DNA of 7,341 nt from an uncultured Eubacteriales bacterium (GTDB taxonomy: Bacteria > Bacillota > Clostridia > UBA1381 > UBA9506): positions 1 to 7,341 of the forward strand of contig CABSKZ010000134.1 in NCBI GenBank assembly GCA_902478395.1, read 5' to 3'. Below are positions 1-5,334 of this stretch, in pieces. The first letter of the stretch is position 1. Each line of letters starts with the position of its first letter. A program made the translations under genes and the position numbers. The notes below the pieces were generated by a model, which was not told the DNA's origin, searched no databases, and was given only the letters and a program-made list of their open reading frames with translations.

Positions 1-50
1 CCGATGATACTTGGCGGGTGACTGCCCGGGAAAGCAGGTATTCGCCGGAT
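1..50 (+). rRNA. rrf: 5S ribosomal RNA, 3' end (partial)
   Basis: The first ~50 bases match the 3' third of a bacterial 5S rRNA from memory of the family. They contain the GATGATACTTGGCGGGTGAC segment and a helix with CTGCCCGGGAAAGCAGGT, ending in GCCGGAT, which would pair with the missing 5' end. A T-run follows directly, as is usual after an rRNA operon. The 5' part lies outside the window, so the closing helix cannot be checked and the exact 3' end is uncertain by a few bases. Confidence 0.75.
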
Positions 51-61
51 ACTTCTTTTTT
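51..61 (+). terminator. U-tract after the 5S rRNA
   Basis: ACTTCTTTTTT directly follows the 5S 3' end. The 5S terminal helices together with this T-run could act as an intrinsic terminator for the rRNA operon. The hairpin cannot be fully drawn because its left side lies outside the window. A separate promoter for the tRNAs downstream supports transcription ending here. Confidence 0.4.
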
Positions 62-89
62 AATAATTGTTTAACAGATGTGACTGCGC

Positions 90-117
90 TTGAAGTGCAA
101 TTATATCAGAGTATAAT
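90..117 (+). promoter_or_regulatory. Promoter of the tRNA-Met/tRNA-Glu unit
   Basis: A -35 box TTGAAG (90-95) and a perfect -10 box TATAAT (112-117) are separated by 16 bases. Transcription would start near 124, about 90 bases before the first tRNA, so the primary transcript would carry an AT-rich leader removed by processing. Confidence 0.65.
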
Positions 118-213
118 TATAAATGTGATTAGCTGTGTTTAGCGTAGTTGTGCTTAAGTTAAATAGTTATGTTTAATAAGTGTTTAATAAATGGTTATTT
201 TAAAAATACATAT

Positions 214-290
214 GGCGGTGTAGCTCAGCTGGCTAGAGCAAACGGTTCATACCCGTTAGGTCGGTGGTTCAAGTCCACCTGCCGCTACCA
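214..290 (+). tRNA. tRNA-Met (anticodon CAT), elongator type
   Basis: The cloverleaf folds completely. The acceptor is GGCGGTG (214-220) with TGCCGCT (280-286), including G-U pairs. The D stem is GCTC/GAGC. The anticodon stem AACGG/CCGTT (241-245/253-257) has loop TTCATAC, giving anticodon CAT at 248-250. The T stem is GGTGG/CCACC around TTCAAGT. Discriminator A287 is followed by an encoded CCA (288-290). The first acceptor position is paired (G-U) and the anticodon stem lacks three consecutive G-C pairs, so this is not the initiator. CAT could also be a lysidine-modified tRNA-Ile, but the overall sequence resembles elongator Met of Firmicutes. It is co-transcribed with the tRNA-Glu three bases downstream. 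Confidence 0.93.
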
Positions 291-293
291 TAC

Positions 294-369
294 GGCCCGT
301 TGGTCAAGTGGTCTAAGACACCGCCCTTTCACGGCGGTAACACGAGTTCGAATCTCGTACGGGTCACCA
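294..369 (+). tRNA. tRNA-Glu (anticodon TTC)
   Basis: The acceptor GGCCCGT (294-300) pairs with ACGGGTC (359-365), with one G-U. The anticodon stem CCGCC/GGCGG (321-325/333-337) encloses loop CTTTCAC with anticodon TTC at 328-330. The T stem ACGAG/CTCGT flanks TTCGAAT. Discriminator A366 and an encoded CCA (367-369) complete it. It lies three bases after tRNA-Met and four bases before a strong terminator hairpin, so the two form one short transcription unit. Confidence 0.95.
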
Positions 370-372
370 CGT

Positions 373-405
373 CGGAGCAAAGTTCGCTTTGCTCCGGCTT
401 TTTTT
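373..405 (+). terminator. Intrinsic terminator of the tRNA unit
   Basis: A perfect 10-bp stem, CGGAGCAAAG (373-382) with CTTTGCTCCG (387-396), is closed by a UUCG tetraloop. It is followed by GC and seven T (399-405). On the other strand the A-run at 408-414 gives a T-run, so the AT segment looks symmetric, but no second stem belongs to it. Confidence 0.92.
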
Positions 406-791
406 ATAAAAAAAGGCCTTCATCAGCACCCTTGCTCATCCTTTTCCCCACAAAATTTTGTTTTGCGGGGGCATTGTCTCTGATTGAAGGTTCGCCTTTG
501 GATATACGTATTCTGTTCACATAAATATTTATGGATATAAAAATTGCTAAAATTATATTTACGGAGCAATGTAGTGATAGCGCCGCAGTTTTGATAATTG
601 TGCCGCTGTGTTCCGCAAACATTTATTGTGACGGAAGGACTAAAATGTAAAATAAATCCTCATGTTATAAAATCGCCACTCACAATGGGATATATTTAAT
701 TCCGCTAAATTGATTGTGCGTGACAGATCGATTTACCCAATTTGAACTTTTCGGATCGTATTCTCAACCTTAGAAATAAAGGAATATTACA
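406..791. other. AT-rich intergenic stretch without a convincing gene
   Basis: No frame here shows both a ribosome-binding site and a protein-like sequence. Visible items are an imperfect hairpin at 446-470, formed by CCCCACAAAA and TTTTGCGGGG with one A/C mismatch and loop TTTTG. There is also a possible weak promoter at 626-653 (TTGTGA, 16 bases, TAAAAT). Two Shine-Dalgarno-like sites stand before ATG codons followed at once by stops (ATG TAG near 569 and ATG TAA at 645). The minus-strand open frame 404-622 has no ribosome-binding site and is treated as spurious. Confidence 0.5.
626..653 (+). promoter_or_regulatory. Possible promoter upstream of tam
   Basis: TTGTGA (626-631) and TAAAAT (648-653) are separated by 16 bases, with four and five consensus matches respectively. 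It is the best sigma-A-like pair I found between the tRNA terminator and tam. If used, the transcript would carry the 31-codon ORF at 792 before tam. In AT-rich DNA such a match can arise by chance. Confidence 0.25.
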
Positions 792-887
792 ATGCCTCAT
801 TTGGATAAATATGTTTTTGCTTGGGGATATTTTGATTATTGTTGTGAAACAGAGAGTTTCAACCAGTATTCTATAGATAGTATTTGA
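792..887 (+). CDS. Possible 31-residue leader peptide upstream of tam
   Basis: An ATG at 792 is preceded seven bases earlier by AAAGGAA (778-784), and the frame runs 31 codons to TGA at 885. The peptide begins MPHLDKYVFAWGYF and is rich in aromatic residues, with a Cys-Cys pair at residues 17-18. I do not recognise a family. It ends 31 bases before the tam start, and two small dyads overlap or follow its 3' half (845-861 and 882-900), an arrangement compatible with a translated leader. Equally, it may be chance in an AT-rich intergenic region, because length and Shine-Dalgarno match are both modest. Confidence 0.22.
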   Translation: MPHLDKYVFAWGYFDYCCETESFNQYSIDSI

Positions 888-900
888 AGAGAATTCAAAT
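882..900. repeat. Dyad symmetry just upstream of tam
   Basis: ATTTGAA (882-888) and TTCAAAT (894-900) form a perfect 7-bp inverted repeat around GAGAA. It overlaps the stop codon of the small ORF and ends six bases before the tam Shine-Dalgarno. It could be an operator or an RNA hairpin affecting tam translation. A second small dyad, TGAAAC/GTTTCA (845-850/856-861), lies just upstream. Confidence 0.4.
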
Positions 901-918
901 TGAAAGAAGGAATATGAA

Positions 919-1689
919 ATGGGAACGTGGAGTGCGGAGCAGTATTTGAAGTTTAAAGCAGAGCGGACACAGCCATCCATTGACTTGATTCACCGGATTG
1001 CACTCACAAAACCGGAGCGTATTATTGATATTGGCTGTGGGCCGGGGAACAGCACGGACGCCTTGGCGCAGCATTATCCAAAAGCGAAGGTGTTGGGGGT
1101 GGACAATTCGGAAGAGATGATAGCCGCCGCGCGGGAGCAGCATCCTAAAATAGCCTTCCTGCTATGCGACGCGGGGAAAGATTTATCCGAGGTGGGGAAC
1201 GGCTACGACCTCGTTTTTTCCAATGCTTGTATCCAATGGATTCCTGACCATCCGGCCCTGATGCGCAGGCTGAAAGATTTGCTCCGGCCGGAGGGCGTGT
1301 TAGCAGTGCAGACCCCTATGAATTATGAGGAGCCGATTCACCAGATTATTGCTGCCGTTTCCAAAAGCGAAACATGGGCGCCGAAATTTGAAAATCCAAG
1401 AATTTTTTACAATCTGACGCCGGAAGGATATTATGACCTGCTTGCAGAGCTGTTTTCTGAATTTTCCATATGGATGACGACCTATTTTCACACCATGCCG
1501 TCACATGAGAGTATCATGGAATGGTACCGCGGGACAGGGCTGCGGCCTTATTTGCAGGCGTTGAAAGAAGCAGACAGAAAACAGTTTGAATCCGAAATTT
1601 TCTGTGAGGTGCGAAGGGCATATCCTGTGCAAAAGGATGGAAGCGTTATCTTCCGGTTTCCGCGGCTGTTTTTTACTGCGGTGCGGTAA
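919..1689 (+). CDS. tam: Trans-aconitate 2-methyltransferase
   Basis: This predicted cytoplasmic enzyme transfers a methyl group from S-adenosylmethionine to a carboxylate of trans-aconitate. The family is thought to neutralise this by-product of cis-aconitate, an inhibitor of aconitase. The 256 residues compare with about 252 in the E. coli enzyme and align over the full length from memory. The N-terminal WSAEQYLKFKAERTQP matches the Tam start. DIGCGPGNS (37-45) is the glycine-rich SAM motif, and D62 in GVDNS is the likely ribose-binding acidic residue. SNACIQWIPDH (101-111) is the post-motif segment. The Tam-specific YFHTMPSHESI and TGLRPYL (189-212) and the terminal FPRLFF follow. The start at 919 is chosen because AAGAAGGA (904-911) lies seven bases upstream. 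No neighbouring gene for aconitate metabolism is present, and it appears monocistronic. A methyltransferase of another small acid in the same family is a possible alternative. Confidence 0.9.
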   Translation: MGTWSAEQYLKFKAERTQPSIDLIHRIALTKPERIIDIGCGPGNSTDALAQHYPKAKVLGVDNSEEMIAAAREQHPKIAFLLCDAGKDLSEVGNGYDLVFSNACIQWIPDHPALMRRLKDLLRPEGVLAVQTPMNYEEPIHQIIAAVSKSETWAPKFENPRIFYNLTPEGYYDLLAELFSEFSIWMTTYFHTMPSHESIMEWYRGTGLRPYLQALKEADRKQFESEIFCEVRRAYPVQKDGSVIFRFPRLFFTAVR

Positions 1690-1757
1690 ATACGAACCTT
1701 TCCATATTGTCATCTTCGGAGCAAAACAGTGGGATTGCCCTCTGGTTTTTGCAACAT

Positions 1758-1774
1758 ACGCCGTAAAACGGCGT
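1758..1774. repeat. Small perfect hairpin after tam
   Basis: ACGCCGT (1758-1764) and ACGGCGT (1768-1774) form a 7-bp stem with a three-base loop, 68 bases after the tam stop. A second tiny stem, GCCT/AGGC, follows at about 1778-1788. There is no T-run, so this is not a typical intrinsic terminator. It may stabilise the tam mRNA 3' end or be incidental. Confidence 0.35.
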
Positions 1775-1849
1775 CCTGCCTCTTAGGCAAAGCAGTAGAA
1801 GCGGCGCAGGCCCTTAGAATATGTGAAGCAGGACATAAGGGCTGAGGTG

Positions 1850-1981
1850 ATGGTATGCATGCAACAGAAGCGGCATATGCTGCTTTTGTACAACAACCAG
1901 ATGCGACAGATTTTTGCTGCCGGGAAGCCCCGCAAGGTGCTGGTGGTTAATAAATACATAACAAACGATAGTTGGCGATGA
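1850..1981 (+). CDS. Doubtful 43-residue hypothetical ORF
   Basis: An ATG at 1850, with AAGGG nine bases upstream (1837-1841) and TGAGG nearer, opens 43 codons ending at TGA 1979-1981. The peptide is basic and includes LLLYNNQMRQIFAAGKPRKV. The frame stays open 18 codons upstream of the ATG, back to a TAG at 1793. It could therefore be the tail of a decayed gene rather than an intact small gene. I do not recognise a family. The bidirectional terminator at 2019-2048 follows 37 bases after the stop, which would suit a transcribed ORF but also serves tam. Confidence is low. Confidence 0.2.
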   Translation: MVCMQQKRHMLLLYNNQMRQIFAAGKPRKVLVVNKYITNDSWR

Positions 1982-2018
1982 CACAATTCATATGAAGCGT
2001 GTTAAAGCTGATACATAC

Positions 2019-2048
2019 AAAAGGCACCGGTTTTCGCCGGTGCCTTTT
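2019..2048. terminator. Bidirectional terminator between convergent units
   Basis: A perfect 12-bp stem, AAAAGGCACCGG (2019-2030) with CCGGTGCCTTTT (2037-2048), has loop TTTTCG. The A-run on one arm and the T-run on the other give a U-tract in either direction. It lies between the rightward tam side and the leftward 923-residue gene and can serve both. Confidence 0.88.
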
Positions 2049-2104
2049 CGTAATATTATGTGGGATAGGAGAATGTTCTCTTTTGGAATATAGATGAAAA
2101 TACC

Positions 2105-2187
2105 ATATGGCAGCATTATGCGGCAAGGTATGATAGCGCGTTTGATTGGACCTATCATGCTGTTTTCAGTTCAAATGCTTGCCATAT
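2105..2187. repeat. Nested imperfect inverted repeat in the 3' flank of the secreted-protein gene
   Basis: The outer arms ATATGGCAGCAT (2105-2116) and ATGCTTGCCATAT (2175-2187) are complementary except for one bulged base. Inside them, ATGATAG (2130-2136) pairs with CTATCAT (2152-2158), extendable by G-U and G-C pairs to about 10 bp. In the minus-strand transcript it would fold directly after the stop codon of the 923-residue gene and before the terminator. It could be an mRNA-stabilising structure or the remnant of a small palindromic element. Confidence 0.45.
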
Positions 2188-2193
2188 TAATCT

Positions 2194-4965
2194 CTAGTTA
2201 TGAAAAGAGAACGGTATCATTGGAATTGTTTCAAACTGCCGCAGCTCCTCCACGTTGCTGAAGGTGAAGATTTTTATTTCATATATTCCGGAGCTGTCTG
2301 TCGGCGTTACGCTGAGTTCGATGGTATTATCCCCGACAGCCAGCGGCACACTGCTGACTGCTGCGTCCGCAAGCGTTGGGAGCCCGCCGATTATCTGATA
2401 CAAGGCCACAATGGTCGTCTGCGGAAGTTCTGCATCTGTGGCGTTACGGATGACCGTCTGATAAGTGAATGGAACATTCGGCTGAAGCGACTCGCTGGTT
2501 TGCTTGCTCATTTGCTTTACATCCGGATATTGGTCAACTAAAATATTATTAATTTTCAGGTTGTCAATATACAGAACCCCGCTGCCGCCGCCCCGTTTAT
2601 AGATATTGCTGATACCCATACTGGATACATTTGAGCGGGTGGAATAATTACCATAATAGGTTCCGTTTACAAAAATATCATAGGTATCGTTCGCGCTGGC
2701 GCCGCTGAAATTGTTAAATACAAATTTAAAATCATAAAATTTATTTGTGTCGTAGGAGTCGTCAATGGTAATAAGGGTTCCTCCTACCTGGATTTGCAGT
2801 TTCCCGTCGGTAGAAAACAGAATATACGCTATTTCACCATTGTTAAAACGGAAATCGGTTTCTCCGCCGGTGTTTTTCAGAGAAACTTCATATACCGAGG
2901 GTGCAGCAACGTTCTTGTAGTACTTCAGAAAACGGGCATCCCCATTCGGGCTGCTGAGCATGACGCTGCCGTCTGTAATCTTCATAGAGGCGTCAGCGGC
3001 AGAACTGGAATGGACGCCATAGTCTGTAAGAGCGGCATCTGGCGCATCATAATTTTCGTCATATTTTTTGTCCGTGACAACGTCGATATAAACCGGAGCA
3101 CTCAGCGTTTCAGTTCCGATTCCGCCATAAGCGTCTACCGGAGTGACACCGCATCGAATCCAAGAGGTTGCAAAGCCCGTCGGAACAGTGTAGGATTTAT
3201 TCTCCGCGCCGGCAATGGCTTTGTAGGTGCCGTCTTTCTTGCCGGAAACATACCATTTTACAAGGCTTTCGCCCTCGGCGTCTCCGTCGGGATCCGTAAA
3301 TTGGTAGGAGGCGGTCAAAGTTTTGTTGATTGTAGGCGCACCGGTAATGCCGGCATTTTCGGCAACCGGAGCTGTGTTATAGGGATCTGTGCGGTAGATT
3401 TCGATATTGCGGTAGAGAAGCTCTCCCGCGGCGCTCCCTTTCATGCCGAAGTTGATGCTGTCAAGCCCCTTTGTTAAGTCCATCTTTGTATGTTCGCGCA
3501 GCCTAACATCTTGTGCGTTTGGAGAACCATTGATATACAGAGACATTTTGTTCAGCGGGATGTTAACGTCGCATTTAATAGAAGTCCATTCCGACTGATT
3601 CAAATCGATGCTGGTGTACTTGTTCCCGTCGTCACCGGTGACAAGGCGCAGCTTTGCACCGCCAGAATTACAATAGTTCAAACTAACTGCCTCGTAGTTC
3701 CCCTGCTTCATGATAAAGACGCTGATTTGTTCACCCGTTGTCGTGACGTCAAATGGAGCTTTTACATCGAAGGTAACCGTAAAGATACCCGATACATCGA
3801 TGGATTTACTGACCAAATAGGATGAGCTGGCGTTTTGATTTACAATGTGGAGGACGTTCTCGCCGCCGACGGCTTCGTTAACGGTAGCGTAGGTATTGGC
3901 GTTTTCTGACTGGGTTCGCAGATTTGTCCATCCTTCTGTTGGCTCGCTTCCGAAGCTGCTTTCATAAAACATCGTCTTAACAGTTAATTCCTGAAAAGGC
4001 GCGCTGGAAACAGCCTGGCCCTCCTGACCAAACAGGTCTACGGGCGTAATCGTAAGACGCAGATATTTTTCCGCCATATCTCCGGTGATATGAAGTTGAA
4101 TCGAAGTTGCGCCCTGGATGGCAGTGAAGGGCCCTGCTTCTGAGGCGGCCATTTCCCACTGGTACCGGGTGTCGCCTTCACGGTCGCCGTCCGGATCGGA
4201 GAAGGTGTAGCTTGCCGTGATGGTTCGGCCTACAGTCGCAAGTCCGTCGAACGTAATATCGCCGGCGATGACAGGCGCGGAGGAGGAAACTTTATTGACC
4301 GTATAGGAACGGACATAATCCACCCCGAAGCTGCCGCTCTGCGATGCGTCGAAACGGATGCTGTTGATTGTGGACACATTGACCACGGAACGGAACAGCA
4401 GATCCTGTGCAACGAGGGTATTATCCAAGTAAACGTCGAACATTTTTTTGTTTGTCTGGAAATGGAGCGTCAGCGTCAGCCACTCCGATGACGCATCAAA
4501 GGGAACCCTGTTATTGGTATAGGAATCAGGAAGCTTGCCGCGGTTGATCTCAATGCGGTTCGCATCCCAGCAAAAATCTACATAGGTCGCCAGCAGGTTG
4601 TTGTCGCCGCCATAGACCATGAGTCTGCTGTTGGCACCACGTTTGACGCGGGTCTGCACCAGTGCGCTTCCAGACAGAACCGGACTGAAAACGAAGCTTG
4701 CACGTGCGGCGCCATCGGATGCGCGGTTAATCTCCAGATAGGTATCGCCATTTTCTGTTTTGGGCGTGATGGTGTTCCCTGCGGCGGTTCCTCCGGTGTC
4801 CCATCCGGTAAGAGAATCGCATTCGCTGCCGGGGCCTGCGGTTACGCCGTCCGGAATCTGCTCGAGAATGCTGACTGCGCCTTCGGCTGAAGTAGTGCCG
4901 ACAAACCCGCAGATGAGCACCGCGGACAACAGAACAGCGGCCAGGCGTTTACATTTGTTTTTCAT
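2194..4965 (-). CDS. Secreted modular protein with alternating lectin-like and Ig-like domains
   Basis: A 923-residue predicted extracellular protein. Residues 1-27 form a signal peptide (basic MKNKCKR, a hydrophobic run, cleavage after TTSA). The Cys at 19 is not in a lipobox. By eye the order is: beta-sandwich, ConA/laminin-G-like (about 48-226); Ig-like repeat (230-325); second sandwich (331-528); second Ig-like repeat (531-628); third sandwich (634-810); C-terminal beta domain (818-920). The two Ig-like repeats share ASYxFxDPDGDxEG, a following Trp, an AI-GA segment and TPVDxxG. The sandwiches share DxFVNGT-type strands (DVYLDNT, SLYINGS, IFVNGTY). No catalytic domain, SLH, sortase or dockerin motif is seen. 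Carbohydrate binding or adhesion is inferred from architecture only. The start at 4965 is preferred over an in-frame ATG at 5016 because AGGAGG lies seven bases before it and the signal peptide then begins properly. It has its own promoter and is probably monocistronic. Confidence 0.85.
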   Translation of the reverse strand: MKNKCKRLAAVLLSAVLICGFVGTTSAEGAVSILEQIPDGVTAGPGSECDSLTGWDTGGTAAGNTITPKTENGDTYLEINRASDGAARASFVFSPVLSGSALVQTRVKRGANSRLMVYGGDNNLLATYVDFCWDANRIEINRGKLPDSYTNNRVPFDASSEWLTLTLHFQTNKKMFDVYLDNTLVAQDLLFRSVVNVSTINSIRFDASQSGSFGVDYVRSYTVNKVSSSAPVIAGDITFDGLATVGRTITASYTFSDPDGDREGDTRYQWEMAASEAGPFTAIQGATSIQLHITGDMAEKYLRLTITPVDLFGQEGQAVSSAPFQELTVKTMFYESSFGSEPTEGWTNLRTQSENANTYATVNEAVGGENVLHIVNQNASSSYLVSKSIDVSGIFTVTFDVKAPFDVTTTGEQISVFIMKQGNYEAVSLNYCNSGGAKLRLVTGDDGNKYTSIDLNQSEWTSIKCDVNIPLNKMSLYINGSPNAQDVRLREHTKMDLTKGLDSINFGMKGSAAGELLYRNIEIYRTDPYNTAPVAENAGITGAPTINKTLTASYQFTDPDGDAEGESLVKWYVSGKKDGTYKAIAGAENKSYTVPTGFATSWIRCGVTPVDAYGGIGTETLSAPVYIDVVTDKKYDENYDAPDAALTDYGVHSSSAADASMKITDGSVMLSSPNGDARFLKYYKNVAAPSVYEVSLKNTGGETDFRFNNGEIAYILFSTDGKLQIQVGGTLITIDDSYDTNKFYDFKFVFNNFSGASANDTYDIFVNGTYYGNYSTRSNVSSMGISNIYKRGGGSGVLYIDNLKINNILVDQYPDVKQMSKQTSESLQPNVPFTYQTVIRNATDAELPQTTIVALYQIIGGLPTLADAAVSSVPLAVGDNTIELSVTPTDSSGIYEIKIFTFSNVEELRQFETIPMIPFSFHN

Positions 4966-4972
4966 ATGTTTC

Positions 4973-4978
4973 CCTCCT
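4973..4978 (-). promoter_or_regulatory. Ribosome-binding site fixing the start of the secreted protein
   Basis: Read on the minus strand this is AGGAGG, seven bases upstream of the ATG at 4965. The alternative in-frame ATG at 5016 would fall at or upstream of the predicted transcription start and has no such site, so the shorter form is favoured. Confidence 0.85.
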
Positions 4979-5014
4979 ATAAAAATATATGAATTGACTT
5001 TGGCTGCTATTTTC

Positions 5015-5043
5015 ATTATACAGGAGGTTTTTTAATGGGTAAA
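5015..5043 (-). promoter_or_regulatory. Promoter of the secreted modular protein
   Basis: On the minus strand TTTACC (5043-5038) and a perfect TATAAT (5020-5015) are separated by 17 bases. Transcription would start near 5008, giving a leader of about 43 bases that contains the AGGAGG site. The spacer includes the complement of the AGGAGG that precedes the divergent 47-codon ORF. Confidence 0.6.
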
Positions 5044-5178
5044 CAGCTACTTTTTGACATGGAACCGCCACTTTTATACCTGCAATGGTATCTGTTTCGA
5101 GATAGGAAACGGCAAGCTGGGCGGCGGTTTGTAAGAAGCCTGACAATTTTTGGGGAGGACTTTTGGGGGAGGGGCTGA
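5035..5178 (+). CDS. Possible 47-residue basic small protein, divergent
   Basis: ATG 5035 is preceded by a perfect AGGAGG (5022-5027) with seven-base spacing, and the frame runs 47 codons to TGA at 5176. The peptide starts MGKQLLFDMEPPLLYLQWYL, is strongly basic in the middle (RDRKRQAGRRFVR) and ends in EDFWGRG. I do not recognise it, and no membrane segment is certain. It would be transcribed away from the secreted-protein gene. A possible plus-strand promoter is TTGTTT (4955-4960), 18 bases, TATAAA (4979-4984), which is weak. The AGGAGG lies inside the minus-strand promoter spacer and may be coincidental. The only evidence for a gene is the ribosome-binding site and the intact frame. Confidence 0.3.
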   Translation: MGKQLLFDMEPPLLYLQWYLFRDRKRQAGRRFVRSLTIFGEDFWGRG

Positions 5179-5191
5179 AAAGGGTGGAGGG
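5152..5191 (+). other. G-rich tract able to form a G-quadruplex
   Basis: The plus strand carries G-runs at 5152-5155, 5165-5169, 5171-5174, 5182-5184 and 5189-5191. The last four have loops of 1, 7 and 4 bases, which meets the usual G3+N1-7 quadruplex pattern. It overlaps the end of the 47-codon ORF and lies between that ORF and the hydrogenase terminator. Confidence 0.5.
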
Positions 5192-5226
5192 CGGAAATAT
5201 ATAGCCGAAAGGCGCAAAGACAGACA

Positions 5227-5263
5227 AAAAGCTCCGCAAAACACGTGGTTTTGCGGAGCTTTT
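5227..5263. terminator. Strong hairpin terminator of the hydrogenase operon
   Basis: AAAAGCTCCGCAAAAC (5227-5242) pairs perfectly with GTTTTGCGGAGCTTTT (5248-5263) around ACGTG, giving a 16-bp stem. In the minus-strand transcript it ends in five U (5230-5226), 72 bases after the hydrogenase stop codon. In the plus direction it ends in four U and could also stop transcription of the 47-codon ORF. A smaller stem, TTCCCC/GGGGAA (5293-5298/5309-5314), lies between it and the hydrogenase. Confidence 0.9.
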
Positions 5264-5334
5264 GACATGGCGTCTTTAGACATGAAAATAATTTCCCCAG
5301 TAAAACCGGGGGAAGAAAATTTAAAAGGAAATAC

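Noticed and set aside
169..524. Plus-strand open frames covering the tRNA genes.
   Set aside because: They translate tRNA-Met and tRNA-Glu and the terminator, all of which are structurally certain RNA features.
404..622. Minus-strand open frame of 72 codons after the tRNA-Glu terminator.
   Set aside because: No Shine-Dalgarno precedes its ATG, it ends inside the tRNA terminator's T-run, and it spans the hairpin 446-470. It is more likely a chance frame over a non-coding or repeat element.
2066..2260. Plus-strand frame from ATG 2094 (55 codons, with a hydrophobic middle) and an adjacent open frame without a start.
   Set aside because: The only Shine-Dalgarno-like site (TAGGAG at 2066-2071) is too far from 2094 and sits directly before another ATG whose frame stops after six codons. 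The 55-codon frame also overlaps the certain 3' end of the secreted-protein gene on the opposite strand.
2794..3477. Plus-strand open frame of 227 codons.
   Set aside because: It is antisense to the secreted modular protein, whose signal peptide and internal repeats show that the minus strand is coding.
5050..5270. Direct repeat TTTTGACATGG at about 5052-5062 and 5260-5270, each containing TTGACA.
   Set aside because: No acceptable -10 box stands at 16-18 bases after either copy, and an 11-base repeat can occur by chance, partly because one copy is set by the terminator arm.
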